The notes: a model not told the origin generated them from the letters alone. 64,000 bases of DNA from Sphingobium nicotianae (GCF_018603885.1 NZ_JAHGAW010000003.1:308205-372204); one strand, 5' to 3'; counted from the first letter of the stretch, positions 8,043 to 19,076 are shown. Program-made: numbers and translations.

Positions 8043-9197
8043 ATGACCCTCAATGCGCCCGTGACGATCCACAATGTCGGGACGGTCCGGATCGGCAAGG
8101 GCGTCGTCATCGGTTGCGCCGATGATTTCGCGACATTGGGCGTCAAATCCGTCTTCCTCGTCACAACGCCGCCCACGCGCGGCCTGTGCACCCCGCTCAT
8201 CGCCGCGCTTGAAGGGCGTGGCATCGGCGTGACCGTCTGGGATGCGCTGACCGGCGAACCAACGATCGACAATTTCCACGACGCGATGGCGCAGGCAAAA
8301 GCGTGCGGCGCCGACGGTGTCGTCGGCCTTGGCGGCGGCAGTGCGATGGACGTCGCCAAGCTGGTCGCGGCGCTGATCGACGGGCGCCAACAGCTCAAGG
8401 AGACCATCGGCGTCGACCTGCTGACCAGCCGGTCGCTGCCGCTCGCCTGCGTGCCGACCACCGCTGGCACCGGCAGCGAGGTGACGCCGATCGCGATCCT
8501 TGGCGACGAGGATGAAGAACTCAAGAAAGGCGTTGTCAGCAAATATCTGGTGCCGGACTTCGCCTATCTCGATCCCGAGCTGACCGTCTCCATGCCGCGC
8601 GCCGTCACCGCGTCGACGGGCATCGACGCGCTCACCCATTGCATCGAGGCTTTTGCCAACAAGTTCGCGCATCCGGTGGTCGATATCTTCGCGCTGGAAG
8701 GTATCCGGCTGATTGCTGGCCATATCGAGCGCGCCTGCGTCGATGGCACTGATCTGGTCGCGCGCGAGGCGATGCTGCGGGCAAGCTATTATGGCGGCAT
8801 GTGCCTGGGGCCCGTGAACACGGCCGCCGTCCATGCGCTGGCCTATCCGCTGGGCGGTGAGTTCCACATCCCGCACGGCGTCGCCAATTCGATCCTGCTG
8901 CCCCATGTGCTGCGGTTCAATCTGGAGGCCGCACCGGCCCGCTATGCCGAGATCGGCCGGGCGCTCGGCGTCGCGGAGGGTGGCAGCGACGAAGCGACGG
9001 CGCGCGCCGGCATCGAGCTGGTCGCCGAGCTTTCCGCGCGGATCGGTATCCCCGCCGGTCTCACCGGCATGGGCATCAGCGCCAATTCCATTCCCCGCAT
9101 GGCCTTCAGCGCCATGAAAGTGACGCGCTTGCTCGAGCGCAACCTGCGCGTGATGACCGAGGAGGACGCGGCGCGCATCTATGAAGCGGCGCTGTAG
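8043..9197 (+). CDS. Iron-containing (type III) alcohol dehydrogenase
   Basis: 384 residues, cytoplasmic NAD(P)-dependent oxidoreductase of the Fe-ADH family. Visible: the dinucleotide-binding turn GGGSAMDVAKLVA (about 96-108), the PTTAGTGSEVTP signature (about 137-148), and the metal site built from STGIDALTHCIEAF (Asp, His), VHALAYPLGG (His) and HIPHGVANS (His). ATG at 8043 follows GGAAG; the frame upstream has no family resemblance. Family members reduce aldehydes, maleylacetate or hydroxyacids; motifs do not say which. It follows an AraC regulator and converges with the lipoprotein gene. Confidence 0.9.
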   Translation: MTLNAPVTIHNVGTVRIGKGVVIGCADDFATLGVKSVFLVTTPPTRGLCTPLIAALEGRGIGVTVWDALTGEPTIDNFHDAMAQAKACGADGVVGLGGGSAMDVAKLVAALIDGRQQLKETIGVDLLTSRSLPLACVPTTAGTGSEVTPIAILGDEDEELKKGVVSKYLVPDFAYLDPELTVSMPRAVTASTGIDALTHCIEAFANKFAHPVVDIFALEGIRLIAGHIERACVDGTDLVAREAMLRASYYGGMCLGPVNTAAVHALAYPLGGEFHIPHGVANSILLPHVLRFNLEAAPARYAEIGRALGVAEGGSDEATARAGIELVAELSARIGIPAGLTGMGISANSIPRMAFSAMKVTRLLERNLRVMTEEDAARIYEAAL

Positions 9198-9219
9198 CCG
9201 GGACTGATCCCTTGACCGT

Positions 9220-9241
9220 CACTCCAGTGTTCGCTGGGGTG
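9220..9241. terminator. Candidate bidirectional terminator hairpin
   Basis: CACTCCAG-TGTTCG-CTGGGGTG forms an 8-bp stem with one G-T type pair in the 62-bp gap between two convergent genes. No strong T-run. Confidence 0.35.
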
Positions 9242-9259
9242 ATGGAGCGTTGGCCGCGC

Positions 9260-9856
9260 TCAGTCGATGACGAGATAATAAACAGCGGGCTTCGCCCCCG
9301 GATTGCTGATCACAATCTGGTGACGCGCACTGAACGGCGGAACCCAGTTGCATTGGCCCTGCCGCGCAATGCTCGGGCAGACCGGTTTGCCGGCGCCATC
9401 GAGAACGGCCATGCCGACCGGCAGGGCACCGGGCGTCGCCACGGCGACCCGGGCCTGCCGGCCGCCATCGAACAGCTGATCCAGCGTCACGCGAGCGCCA
9501 GCCTCGACCGTACCGCGCCGATAGGCAGGCCCCAGCATGCGCCCTCGCATCGGCGGCGCGGACTGGCCGCCGGGCACCAGCGCGCGCCATTGCGGAACGG
9601 GATCGGCCTCATTGGCGGCGGAATGCGCGCCAAGGGCGTCGAGCGCGGCCAGGGTCGGCGCCAGGGCGGGCTTGTCGGCACCCGGCTGCGCAACGACCAT
9701 TTCTGCCGCCGCCAGGAGCTGCGCAACCGCCAGCGCCGGCTCGGCGGCATAGGATGCGGGTGCCGTCTTAACGGCGCGGGATTGCGCGCAGCCGCCGAGC
9801 AGCAGGCCGACGGCAAGGCACAGGATCGTGCGAGATGAGAGGAAGATAGGTGTCAT
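9260..9856 (-). CDS. Putative lipoprotein co-transcribed with a two-component system
   Basis: 198 residues. The lipoprotein signal is clear: a hydrophobic stretch ending LLLGGC (Cys22 lipidation site). The rest is Ala/Pro-rich with a beta-rich C-terminal part (RVTLDQLFDGGRQARVAVATP, then QCNWVPPFSARHQIVISNPG). I do not recognise a family. Its start overlaps the stop of the histidine kinase gene by 4 bp (ATGA), so it is translated from the same transcript. This may mean an envelope-linked accessory or output of the signalling pair, but that is inference. Confidence 0.7.
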   Translation of the reverse strand: MTPIFLSSRTILCLAVGLLLGGCAQSRAVKTAPASYAAEPALAVAQLLAAAEMVVAQPGADKPALAPTLAALDALGAHSAANEADPVPQWRALVPGGQSAPPMRGRMLGPAYRRGTVEAGARVTLDQLFDGGRQARVAVATPGALPVGMAVLDGAGKPVCPSIARQGQCNWVPPFSARHQIVISNPGAKPAVYYLVID

Positions 9857-11208
9857 GCCTCCGGTTCCACGATGAAGCAGGCGCCGCGCGCACTGTCGGC
9901 GAGGCGCAGCATCAGCCCATGCCGCTGCGCGATCGCGCGCGCAAGGGCAAGGCCGAGGCCATGCCCGGGCTGCGAGACCTGGCCGGCGCTGCGCGCGAAC
10001 CGCTCGAAGATGCGCGCGCGATCCTCGTGCGGGATGCCGGGGCCATCATCGGCGATGATGATGCGCGGTCCCTGGGTCAGGGTCAGCGAGACGCGCCCGC
10101 CGGCAGGCACATATTTGATCGCATTGTCGAGCAGGTTGGAGACCAGACGGACGATCTGCATCCGCTCGGCCAGCATGGTGACGCCCGGCTCGATCGCGGT
10201 TTCCAGCGTCAGGCCCATCTCCTCGACACTGCCTTCGTAAAGCGCGGCAAGATCGCTGAGCAAGCTCGACAGGTCCAGCTCCGCAAGGCCGGCGAGATCG
10301 CCGCGCCGCCCTTCGTTGGAGGCGATGTCGAGCAGCGAATCCAGCATCGCGACGATGCCGCGAATGTCGCTGCGGGACTGGGTCAGCGCGCCCTTGCCAC
10401 CCGGCTCCGGGCGCGCCTCCAGGGCGGCGGCGAGGCGGCCATCGAGATGCATGAGCGGTGTGCGGATCTCGTGCGCGACATGATCGGACATGTGCTTCTG
10501 CACCCGCACCAGCTGCGCCTGGCGGGCGAGCAATCGCGCGCCCTGCCGGGCCAGCTCGTCGACCTCGTCACCGGGATGGCTGGGGCTTTCGAGTGCAGCC
10601 GGATAGCCCTCCGCCGCCGCGCGCAATCCCTCGTTGATCCGCTCGATCCGCCGCGCCAGACCCCGCGCCGTCAGCACCGCGACCAGCCCGACCACGAGGA
10701 TGATCGCCGCGCCGACGCCGAGGAAGATCTGCGTCAGGCGCGACAGCGTCTCGCGATCCTGCGCATATTCGCGCGCGACGAGCAGTTGCAGGTCCGGCGC
10801 GAGCTTCGCAGCCCGCGCATAGACCTTCGTGCCGCCGGTCAGCGTCACGTAGCCCTGCTCGGACAGTGCGGCCGAGAGATGCGGCCAGGCACGTATGTCG
10901 CCGGCGATCGGCCGGCCGTCCCCGCGCGCGACGAGATAATGCGCCGGACGCCCCTCCAGATTGACGACATCCTTGCGATCCGCGACGCGCCGGATCAGCT
11001 CGGTCTCGCCGGAGCTGGCGTGAATGTCGATCAGGCCGGCGAGATCGGTCGTCACGGTCGCCGCCAGCGCCTCGCTCGCGCTGCGCTCGACCGTCGACCA
11101 GGAGACGGCGAACAGCATGGCCACGGCCAGCATCGCCACCAGCAGCGAGGCGCTGGCGACACGCCAGACGATCGACGAACCGCGCCTGGTCCTGGCGGCT
11201 GGCGTCAT
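9853..11208 (-). CDS. Membrane sensor histidine kinase (HAMP, HisKA, HATPase)
   Basis: 451 residues, inner-membrane sensor. A first membrane helix (about 14-36), a periplasmic region of about 130 residues, a second helix (AAIILVVGLVAVLTARGLAR) leading into a HAMP segment (IERINEGLRAAAEG), the phosphoacceptor H in HVAHEIRTPLMHLD, and the ATPase boxes SNLLDNAIKYVP, ADDGPGIPHEDR and GHGLGLALARAIA. It should phosphorylate the response regulator encoded directly upstream; the genes overlap by 4 bp. The start at 11208 was chosen for that ATGA overlap and because earlier codons only run through the regulator gene. The stimulus is unknown. Confidence 0.92.
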   Translation of the reverse strand: MTPAARTRRGSSIVWRVASASLLVAMLAVAMLFAVSWSTVERSASEALAATVTTDLAGLIDIHASSGETELIRRVADRKDVVNLEGRPAHYLVARGDGRPIAGDIRAWPHLSAALSEQGYVTLTGGTKVYARAAKLAPDLQLLVAREYAQDRETLSRLTQIFLGVGAAIILVVGLVAVLTARGLARRIERINEGLRAAAEGYPAALESPSHPGDEVDELARQGARLLARQAQLVRVQKHMSDHVAHEIRTPLMHLDGRLAAALEARPEPGGKGALTQSRSDIRGIVAMLDSLLDIASNEGRRGDLAGLAELDLSSLLSDLAALYEGSVEEMGLTLETAIEPGVTMLAERMQIVRLVSNLLDNAIKYVPAGGRVSLTLTQGPRIIIADDGPGIPHEDRARIFERFARSAGQVSQPGHGLGLALARAIAQRHGLMLRLADSARGACFIVEPEA

Positions 11209-11891
11209 TCGCAGGCCGTTAGCCGATAGCCCGCGCCCCAGATCGTCTCCAGCGCCGGCGTCTTGAAGCCGTCCTCCAGCTTGCGCCGCAGGCGGCCGAT
11301 ATTGACGTCGACGACATTGGTCTGCGGATCGAAATTCATGTTCCACACGTCGCGCAGCAGCATCTCGCGCGTCACCGTCTCACCGGCATTCTCCATGAAA
11401 TAGCGGAACAGCTCGAACTCGCGGGGGCTGAGGGCGATGTGGCGGCCGCACCGGAAGGCGGTCCGCGCCTTCACATGACATTCGAGCGCGCCAAACATGA
11501 TCACGGCGCCATGCACCTTGCCCGATGAGCGGCGGTGCAACGCCTTCACGCGGGCGAGCAGCTCCGGCGGCTCATAGGGCTTGGCGAGATAATCATCGAC
11601 CCCGGCATCCAGCCCCTCGATCCGGTTTTCGCTACGGCCGAGCGCGGAGAGCATCAGCACCGGCGTCTCGACGCCCGCCGCGCGCAGGCGCGACACGATG
11701 ACGAGCCCGTCGAGATCGGGCAGCATGCGATCGAGAATGATGACGTCGAACTGCTCCGCCGCGGCGCGCTGCAGCCCTGCCTGTCCCGATTGCTCCCAGG
11801 CAAGCCGGTCGCCGCCCTGCACGACCAGCGCTCGCACGGCCGACGCGGCCAGCGGATCATCTTCGACATAGAGGATATTGAGGCTGGTCAT
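11205..11891 (-). CDS. OmpR-type two-component response regulator
   Basis: 228 residues. The receiver domain (1-120) has the acidic pocket in YVEDDP, the phosphorylated Asp in IILDRMLPDLDG and the conserved Lys in DDYLAKPYEPPELLAR. A winged-helix DNA-binding domain follows (LSPREFELFRYFMENAGETV, then VVDVNIGRLRRKLED and IWGAGYRL). ATG at 11891 is placed after a GGGGGA ribosome-binding site. First gene of a three-gene operon (regulator, kinase, lipoprotein). Confidence 0.93.
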   Translation of the reverse strand: MTSLNILYVEDDPLAASAVRALVVQGGDRLAWEQSGQAGLQRAAAEQFDVIILDRMLPDLDGLVIVSRLRAAGVETPVLMLSALGRSENRIEGLDAGVDDYLAKPYEPPELLARVKALHRRSSGKVHGAVIMFGALECHVKARTAFRCGRHIALSPREFELFRYFMENAGETVTREMLLRDVWNMNFDPQTNVVDVNIGRLRRKLEDGFKTPALETIWGAGYRLTACE

Positions 11892-12233
11892 CGGTCCCCC
11901 ACCGTCTCTCCCGCCGATCGGTATATCCGTTCGCGCGCGCTGTACAATCTCCGCTCCTGCTTGGCCTCTCGCCGCGGAAACAGCCGAGCGGCGCGCCGGG
12001 TCGCACTGGCGCGCCGCTCGACCCTGTCGGATTGCCCGCCCACCAGAGCCATCCGACACGCCGTCCTCCGCAACAGAACAGGGCACACCCAGAAGCGCCG
12101 CTGCTCCGCCCACGCGGTTCGATGCTGCGGGATCAGGTGTAGCGCGCGGGGGGCGGCGCTGTCCGGTGACAATGGCTGTTAGATTTATGACAAGGGCTGT
12201 GGAGTCATGCCCTTACCCCTGCGGGCGAGAGGG
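11892..12233. other. 342-bp intergenic region, no gene seen
   Basis: Lies between the two-component operon start and the malate synthase stop, both on the minus strand, so it must hold the operon promoter and the glcB terminator. No convincing coding frame, tRNA or long perfect hairpin found; short frames here are antisense or unsupported. Confidence 0.5.
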
Positions 12234-14336
12234 TCAGTCTCCCTTCACCTTCCGCCGCCACATATGCAGCAGCGGCTCGGTATAGCCGTTGGGCTGTGCG
12301 ATCCCCTCGAACACGAGCGCGCGCGCGGCCTGCCAGGCCATGCTTTCGGGATGCCCTGCCATTGGCTTGTAGAGAGGGTCGTCCGCATTCTGCGCGTCGA
12401 CCTTCGCCGCCATCTTGTCGAACGCGGCATTGACCTGCGCCTCGGTGCAGACCCCATGCAGCAGCCAGTTGGCGATATGCTGCGAGGAGATGCGCAGCGT
12501 GGCGCGGTCTTCCATCAGGCCGATATCGTTGATGTCCGGCACCTTGGAGCAGCCGATACCCTGATCGATCCACCGCACGACATAGCCGAGAATGCCCTGC
12601 GCATTATTCTCCAGCTCCTGCGCGATCTCCTCCTGCGACCAGTTGGTGCCGGGCGAGACCGGAATGGTCAGCAGCGCGTCGAGCGGGGCGACCGGCTCCC
12701 TCGCCCGCTTGGCCTGCCGGGCGGCGACATCGACAGCGTGATAGTGCGTCGCGTGCAAGGTCGCGGCGGTCGGCGAAGGCACCCAGGCGGTGTTGGCGCC
12801 GGTCATCGGATGGCCGACCTTCTGCTCCAGCATGTCGGCCATGCGATCCGGCGCAGCCCACATGCCCTTGCCGATCTGCGCGCGGCCCGAGAAGCCGGCG
12901 GCGAGGCCGATCTGCACGTTGCGATCCTCGTAGGCCTTGATCCAGGCGGCGCTCTTCATGTCGCCCTTGCGGATCATCGGCCCGGCCCGCATCGAGGTGT
13001 GCATCTCGTCGCCGGTGCGATCGAGGAAGCCGGTGTTGATGAACACGACGCGATCCTTCACCGCATGAATGCAGGCGGCCAGGTTTGCGGACGTGCGCCG
13101 CTCCTCGTCCATCACGCCGACCTTGAGCTGGTGGCGCGACAGGCCCAGCAGATCCTCGATCGCGTCGAACAGATCATTGGTGAAGGCGCATTCATCCGGC
13201 CCGTGCATCTTGGGCTTCACAATATAGATGCCGCCAGTGCGGCTGTTCCGGAACTGGCCGAGGCCCTTGAGATCGTGCAGCGCGATCAGGCTCGTCACGA
13301 TGCCGTCGAGAATACCCTCCGGCGCCTCTTCGCCATCGGCCAGATGAATCGCCGGCGTGGTCATGAGATGCCCGACATTGCGCACGAACAGCAGGCTGCG
13401 GCCCTTGAGGACCACCTCGGCGCCACCCGGCCCGGCATAAACGCGGTCTGCGTCGAGTCTGCGCGTCAGCGTCCTGCCGCCCTTCTCGAAGGTCGCTTCC
13501 AGATCGCCCTTCATCAGGCCGAGCCAGTTGGCATAGGCCGCGACCTTGTCCTGCGCGTCCACCGCCGCGACCGAATCCTCCAGATCGACGATGGTCGAGA
13601 GCGCGGATTCGAGCAGGATGTCGGCGATACCGGCGGGATCGTCCCGGCCGATCGGATGCGCCGGGTCGAAGACCACCTCGATGTGCAACCCGTTGTGCCG
13701 GAACAGCCGGCTCGTCTCGCTCCTGCCAACATATTGCGACGGATCGGCCAGTGCGATGCCGTCCGATGAATCGCCGAGATCGGCCCAGCTGCCGGACTCG
13801 AGCGGCACTGCCTTGTCGAGGAAGGCCTTGGCCCAGGCGATCACCTGCGCGCCGCGTGCCGCATCATAGCCGCCCGGCGCCGCCTTGCCCGGAATCGCAT
13901 CCGTCCCGTAGAGCGCGTCGTAGAGGCTGCCCCAGCGCGCATTGGCCGCGTTGAGCAGGAAACGCGCATTGAGCACGGGCACGACCAGCTGCGGCCCGGC
14001 CATGCTGGCGAGCTCGGGATCGACATTGTCGGACCCGATCGTGAAGGGTGCCGGCTCGGGCACCAGATAGCCGATCTCGCGCAGGAAGGCCTGATATTCC
14101 GCCTGATCGATCGGCTTGCCCGCGCGCGCCAGATGCCAGGCATCGATCTGTGCCTGCAGAGCGTCGCGCCTGGCGAGCAGCGCCTCGTTGCGCGGGGCGA
14201 AGCGGGCGAAGATGTCCGCCGTGCCCTGCCAGAAAGCCTCAGCCGTAAGTCCCGTGCCGGGCAGCGCCTGGCCTTCGATGAAGTCCGCCAGCTCGGCCGC
14301 GACCGAGAGGCCGGCGCGTGTCACTTGCTTCGTCAT
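12234..14336 (-). CDS. glcB: Malate synthase G
   Basis: 700 residues, the usual length of the monomeric G isoform, which condenses glyoxylate and acetyl-CoA to malate in the glyoxylate bypass or glycolate use. The sequence is recognisable throughout: [40 protein letters not shown], the active-site stretch [67 protein letters not shown] and the C-terminal cap ending [14 protein letters not shown]. glcG lies immediately upstream with a 5-bp gap, so the two form one unit; the intergenic region before glcG is divergent from dapD. Confidence 0.97.
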   Translation of the reverse strand: MTKQVTRAGLSVAAELADFIEGQALPGTGLTAEAFWQGTADIFARFAPRNEALLARRDALQAQIDAWHLARAGKPIDQAEYQAFLREIGYLVPEPAPFTIGSDNVDPELASMAGPQLVVPVLNARFLLNAANARWGSLYDALYGTDAIPGKAAPGGYDAARGAQVIAWAKAFLDKAVPLESGSWADLGDSSDGIALADPSQYVGRSETSRLFRHNGLHIEVVFDPAHPIGRDDPAGIADILLESALSTIVDLEDSVAAVDAQDKVAAYANWLGLMKGDLEATFEKGGRTLTRRLDADRVYAGPGGAEVVLKGRSLLFVRNVGHLMTTPAIHLADGEEAPEGILDGIVTSLIALHDLKGLGQFRNSRTGGIYIVKPKMHGPDECAFTNDLFDAIEDLLGLSRHQLKVGVMDEERRTSANLAACIHAVKDRVVFINTGFLDRTGDEMHTSMRAGPMIRKGDMKSAAWIKAYEDRNVQIGLAAGFSGRAQIGKGMWAAPDRMADMLEQKVGHPMTGANTAWVPSPTAATLHATHYHAVDVAARQAKRAREPVAPLDALLTIPVSPGTNWSQEEIAQELENNAQGILGYVVRWIDQGIGCSKVPDINDIGLMEDRATLRISSQHIANWLLHGVCTEAQVNAAFDKMAAKVDAQNADDPLYKPMAGHPESMAWQAARALVFEGIAQPNGYTEPLLHMWRRKVKGD

Positions 14337-14341
14337 GACGA

Positions 14342-14770
14342 TCAGCCCTGCGCCTTGAGGCCGGCCGCCGCGATGCCGGCGAGCGCTGCCGCCTCGTCAT
14401 TGTCCGAGGTGTCGCCGGTGACGCCGACCGCGCCCAGGAATGCGCCGCTCGCATCGACCACGATCACGCCGCCCGCCGCCGGGATCACCGGATGCGGCGC
14501 CGAGGCGGTAAAGGCGCCGAGGAACCAGGGCCGCTCTTCCGCCATCACGCCGAGCCGGCGCGACGAAGCACCGATCGCCAGCGCGCCCGCCGCCTTGCCG
14601 GTCGCGATCTGCGCACGGCCGAACGAGGCGCCGTCCTGACGCTGGAAGGCGATGAGATGCCCGCCGGCATCCGTCACCACGACGCTCAGCGGATTGAGGC
14701 GCGCTTCCGCCCCCTTGGCGAAGGCGCCGGCGATGATGGCATTGGCTTGCGAAAGCGTGATCTGGCCCAT
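14342..14770 (-). CDS. glcG: GlcG/HbpS family protein (heme-binding-like)
   Basis: 142 residues. The family pattern is clear: [40 protein letters not shown] and [20 protein letters not shown]. GlcG/HbpS proteins are small alpha/beta oligomers often encoded with glycolate or glyoxylate genes; their exact role is not settled. ATG at 14770 is backed by AGGAGAG; the frame further upstream is antisense to dapD and was rejected. It precedes glcB by 5 bp, supporting a link to glyoxylate metabolism. Confidence 0.9.
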   Translation of the reverse strand: MGQITLSQANAIIAGAFAKGAEARLNPLSVVVTDAGGHLIAFQRQDGASFGRAQIATGKAAGALAIGASSRRLGVMAEERPWFLGAFTASAPHPVIPAAGGVIVVDASGAFLGAVGVTGDTSDNDEAAALAGIAAAGLKAQG

Positions 14771-14939
14771 GTCTCTCTCCTGATCTGGGGTAACGCATGT
14801 CGATACTCCGTGTGGCAATATCCGTCCACGCGCGCGGGCGATAGTTCGAATTCTCACGATTTGTTCGGGGTGCACAGCTGGGCATTTTGTCCTATGGGGC
14901 GCGCAACTCCGCCCCAAAGACGACTCTCGAGAGGACGCC

Positions 14940-15782
<843 letters not shown>

Positions 15783-15814
15783 GGGGCAACCTGTCCTCAT
15801 GTTAGTGAAACGGC

Positions 15815-16174
15815 ATGAGACGGGGAAAAACTAAGCCGATATCCGCAATACTGACGGCGCTGCTCATCGCAGCGCCGTCAGTGGCGCAGTCCGATTTGCC
15901 CAAGCCCCGCACTTGGCAGGACGATGGCGATTATCCGGCGGACGCCGCAGCCAAATCCAAGACCGGCGTCACGACTGTCCAGTTCGACGTCACCGAAAAA
16001 GGCCGTGCGGAAAACTGCGCGATCATCGAAACGAGCGGGTCGGGCAAGCTTGATGGCCAATCTTGTGCATTGGTCCTGCGAAGGGCGCGTGTCACGCCCG
16101 CTAAGGATGAACAAGGACGTGCCGTTCGATCCGTCCAGACCCGCAAGATCGACTGGAGGAAGATGGCCAACTGA
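15815..16174 (+). CDS. Exported protein with TonB C-terminal-like domain
   Basis: 119 residues. The N-terminal signal peptide (about 1-25, ending APSVAQ) is followed by one domain with the TonB C-terminal pattern: DDGDYPADAAAKSKTGVTTV, FDVTEKGRAENCAIIETSGS and LRRARVTPAKDEQGR. There is no membrane anchor after a processed signal and no proline-rich spacer, so it is unlikely to be a full energy transducer. Such short stand-alone domains are common in sphingomonads and their role is unknown. It lies 33 bp after dapD and 9 bp before a GNAT gene. Confidence 0.75.
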   Translation: MRRGKTKPISAILTALLIAAPSVAQSDLPKPRTWQDDGDYPADAAAKSKTGVTTVQFDVTEKGRAENCAIIETSGSGKLDGQSCALVLRRARVTPAKDEQGRAVRSVQTRKIDWRKMAN

Positions 16175-16182
16175 CACTGGAC

Positions 16183-16638
16183 ATGATCCCCATGCACATC
16201 CACCAGGCCACCATCGTCAACCTCGATCAGCTCGTCCCGCTGTTCGACGCCTATCGCCAATTCTACGCCCAGCCCTCCGACCTGTCGGGCGCCCGCGCAT
16301 TTCTGTCCGAGCGCCTCAAGCGCGCGCAATCGACCATCTTCCTCGCGCTCGACGAGGCCGGCGCGGCGCTCGGCTTCACCCAGCTCTACCCAAGCTTCAC
16401 CTCGACGCGCATGCAGCGCATCTTCATTCTGAACGACCTGTATGTCGCCCCTGAGCGCCGCAAGCTCGGCGTCGGCAAAGCCCTGCTCGCCGCCGCCGCC
16501 GATTTCGCCCGAACGGAGGGCGCGGCGCGGCTGACGCTCTCAACGGCCATCGACAATCTGACCGCGCAAAACATCTATGAAGCCAATGGCTGGGTTCGCG
16601 AGACGGCCTTCTACAGCTACAATCTCGCCCTGTCCTGA
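16183..16638 (+). CDS. GNAT-family N-acetyltransferase
   Basis: 151 residues covering a single GNAT fold. The acetyl-CoA binding motif is in LYVAPERRKLGVGKALLAAA (about 88-107), preceded by the strand FILNDL. The C-terminal strand contains NIYEANGWVRETAFY. The substrate is not predictable. It may share a transcript with the preceding TonB-domain gene (9-bp gap). Confidence 0.85.
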   Translation: MIPMHIHQATIVNLDQLVPLFDAYRQFYAQPSDLSGARAFLSERLKRAQSTIFLALDEAGAALGFTQLYPSFTSTRMQRIFILNDLYVAPERRKLGVGKALLAAAADFARTEGAARLTLSTAIDNLTAQNIYEANGWVRETAFYSYNLALS

Positions 16639-16703
16639 GCCGCATCGCCGGTATCACCCTCATTTGATTGGCCCTCGCGCGCGCCGATCCCTATACCCGG
16701 CCC

Positions 16704-19076
16704 ATGGCATCACCCCACAAACCCAGGCACATCAAACCGGCCGGCATGCCGAGCCGTCAGCAGATCATCGACTTCATCTCGGAGTCCGACACGCCGGCCG
16801 GCAAGCGCGAGATTGCCAAGGCGTTCGGGCTGAAAGGCAATGAGAAGATCCTCCTGAAGGCCCTGCTCAAGGACATGGCCGACGAAGGCCTGATCGACAG
16901 CGGCCCGGCGCGCGCTTTTCACAAGATGGGCGGCGTGCCCAAAGTAACGGTGCTGCGCGTCGTCGATGCCGAGGGCGGGCAGGTGATCGCGGTCCCCGAG
17001 CGCTGGGAGGCGGAGGGCATCCCCATCCCGCGCCTGCGCGTCATGGAGCGCGGCAAGCGCGGCGCGCTGGGCGTGGGCGACCGCATCCTCGCGCGCACCG
17101 AGGAAGCCGGCCGGGGCTGGATCGCCCATCCGATGAAGAAGCTCGCCGGTGCCGCCGAGCAGATGCTCGGCGTCGTCGGCAAGGATGAGCGCGGCAAGCT
17201 CGTCCTGCGCCCGGTCGACAAGCGCGTCCGCCACGAGACCGCGATCAGCGACGCGGGAGAGGCCGAGTTGGGCGATCTCGTCCTCGCCGAGACCAGCGGG
17301 CGGCCGCCCAAGGTCTTTGCACGTGTGACGGAAGTGCTGGGCGATCCCTTCCAGCCGCGCAGCTTCAGCCTGATCGCCATCCACAAATATGGCATCCCCC
17401 ATGAATTTCCCGAGGAGACCGAGGAAGAAGCCGCGAAGGTCCATGACCTGCCCCTCCATGCCGACCAGCGCGAGGATCTGCGTCACCTTCCCATCGTCGC
17501 GATCGACCCGGTCGACGCGCGCGATTTCGACGATGCGGTCTGGGCTGCGGCGGATGAAGATCCCGCCAATGAGGGCGGCTACAGGGCGATCGTGGCTATC
17601 GCCGATGTTAGCTATTATGTTCGCCCCGGCTCAGCCCTCGACCGCCAGGCGCGGCGGCGCGGCAACAGCGTCTATTTCCCCGATCTGGTCGTGCCGATGC
17701 TGCCCCATGCATTGTCGTCGGACATGTGCTCGCTGCGCGCAGCCGAGGACCGGGCCGCCATGGCCTGTCACCTCGTCATCGACAAGCATGGCAAGGTTAC
17801 GGGCTGGCGCTTCGCCCGCGCCGTCATCCGCGTCGCGGCCAACATTCCCTACGAGCAGGCGCAGCTCGCCATCGATCATGATGCCGGCCGGCCAGGCCCG
17901 AGCATCGCCGATCCGCGCTTCGATCCGCTGATGCTCAACCGGCTGGTGGCGGACAATTTGGTGGAGGCGGCGCTGAAGCCGCTCTGGGCCTGCTGGCGGC
18001 TGCTGGACAAGGCGCGCACAGCGCGCGATCCGCTCGATCTCGATCTGCCCGAGCGGCGCGTGGTGCTGGACGAGGCCGGCCGCATCGTCAGCATCGCGAT
18101 CCGCGAGCGGCTCGATGCGCACCGGCTGATCGAGGAATATATGATCAGCGCCAATGTCGCGGCGGCCAAGGCGCTGGAGGCGAAGAAGGCGCCGGTCATG
18201 TATCGCATCCACGAGCCGCCCAGCCGCGAGAAGCTGACGGCGCTCAAGGATTATCTCGACACGTTCGAAATCCCGCTCGCCCTCGGTCAGGTCATCACCA
18301 CCAAGACCTTCAACCGCATCATCGCCCAGATCCCAGACGATGCCGCCGCCCGCCCGCAGATCATGGAGCAGATATTGCGCAGCCAGACGCAGGCCTATTA
18401 CGGCCCGCGCAATGCCGGGCATTTCGGCCTCGCGCTCGGCAGCTATGCACACTTCACCTCGCCGATCCGCCGCTATGCGGATCTCCTGGTCCACCGCTCG
18501 CTGGTGGGTGCTTACAGCCTTGAGCTACCCGCGCCCAAGGACAAGGCGATCGCCGCGGGCACGCGCTTGTCAGCCGAGGACGTTGCCGATCTCGCGCCGA
18601 TCGGCGAGCGGATCAGCCAGTATGAGCGCCGCGCGATGGAGGCGGAGCGCGAGACGATCGACCGCTATGTCGCGGCGTTCCTCTCGGCGCGGGTCGGCGA
18701 GGTCCTGGCCTGCCGCATTACTGGCGTGCAGAATTTCGGCTTCTTCGCGACGGTGGTGGAACTCGGCGGTGACGGGCTGGTGCCGGTCTCGACGCTGGGC
18801 GCCGAGCGCTTCCGTTATGACGAGGTGCATCACGCTCTGGAAGGCGAGCATAGCGGCACCCGCTATGCGCTCGGCGACATGATCGATCTACGCTTGGTCG
18901 AGGCCGATCCGGTCAGCGGCGCGCTGCGCTTCGAGCTGCCAGTCGGCGCGAGCCACCTCCCGGTGCGCGGCGGCGACCGGCGCAGGCCGGGCGCGGGCCG
19001 ACCGATCCGGCGGCAGGGCAGGCCGGCGAACATCCGCCACACCAGCTCGAAGCGCGGACCGACCAAAAGGCGCTGA
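16704..19076 (+). CDS. rnr: Ribonuclease R (RNB-type 3'-5' exoribonuclease)
   Basis: About 790 residues. Domains in order: N-terminal winged helix (SRQQIIDFISESDTPAGKRE), cold-shock-like domains with RVMERGKRGALGVGDRIL, the catalytic RNB domain with the Asp cluster IDPVDARDFDDAVWAA and SYAHFTSPIRRYADLLVHR, an S1 domain (VGEVLACRITGVQNFGFFAT) and a basic tail (RRRPGAGRPIRRQGRPANIR). It degrades structured RNA in the cytoplasm. ATG at 16704 was preferred; 16668 and 16746 are in-frame alternatives. Stands alone, possibly with the HIRAN-like gene behind it. Confidence 0.95.
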   Translation: MASPHKPRHIKPAGMPSRQQIIDFISESDTPAGKREIAKAFGLKGNEKILLKALLKDMADEGLIDSGPARAFHKMGGVPKVTVLRVVDAEGGQVIAVPERWEAEGIPIPRLRVMERGKRGALGVGDRILARTEEAGRGWIAHPMKKLAGAAEQMLGVVGKDERGKLVLRPVDKRVRHETAISDAGEAELGDLVLAETSGRPPKVFARVTEVLGDPFQPRSFSLIAIHKYGIPHEFPEETEEEAAKVHDLPLHADQREDLRHLPIVAIDPVDARDFDDAVWAAADEDPANEGGYRAIVAIADVSYYVRPGSALDRQARRRGNSVYFPDLVVPMLPHALSSDMCSLRAAEDRAAMACHLVIDKHGKVTGWRFARAVIRVAANIPYEQAQLAIDHDAGRPGPSIADPRFDPLMLNRLVADNLVEAALKPLWACWRLLDKARTARDPLDLDLPERRVVLDEAGRIVSIAIRERLDAHRLIEEYMISANVAAAKALEAKKAPVMYRIHEPPSREKLTALKDYLDTFEIPLALGQVITTKTFNRIIAQIPDDAAARPQIMEQILRSQTQAYYGPRNAGHFGLALGSYAHFTSPIRRYADLLVHRSLVGAYSLELPAPKDKAIAAGTRLSAEDVADLAPIGERISQYERRAMEAERETIDRYVAAFLSARVGEVLACRITGVQNFGFFATVVELGGDGLVPVSTLGAERFRYDEVHHALEGEHSGTRYALGDMIDLRLVEADPVSGALRFELPVGASHLPVRGGDRRRPGAGRPIRRQGRPANIRHTSSKRGPTKRR

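Noticed and set aside
9850..11229. Long plus-strand open frame opposite the histidine kinase
   Set aside because: Shadow frame on the opposite strand of a high-GC gene; Arg/Gly/Asp-rich without family motifs.
12207..13769. 520-codon frame opposite malate synthase
   Set aside because: Antisense shadow of a well-conserved gene; composition biased to Arg, Gly, Asp and His.
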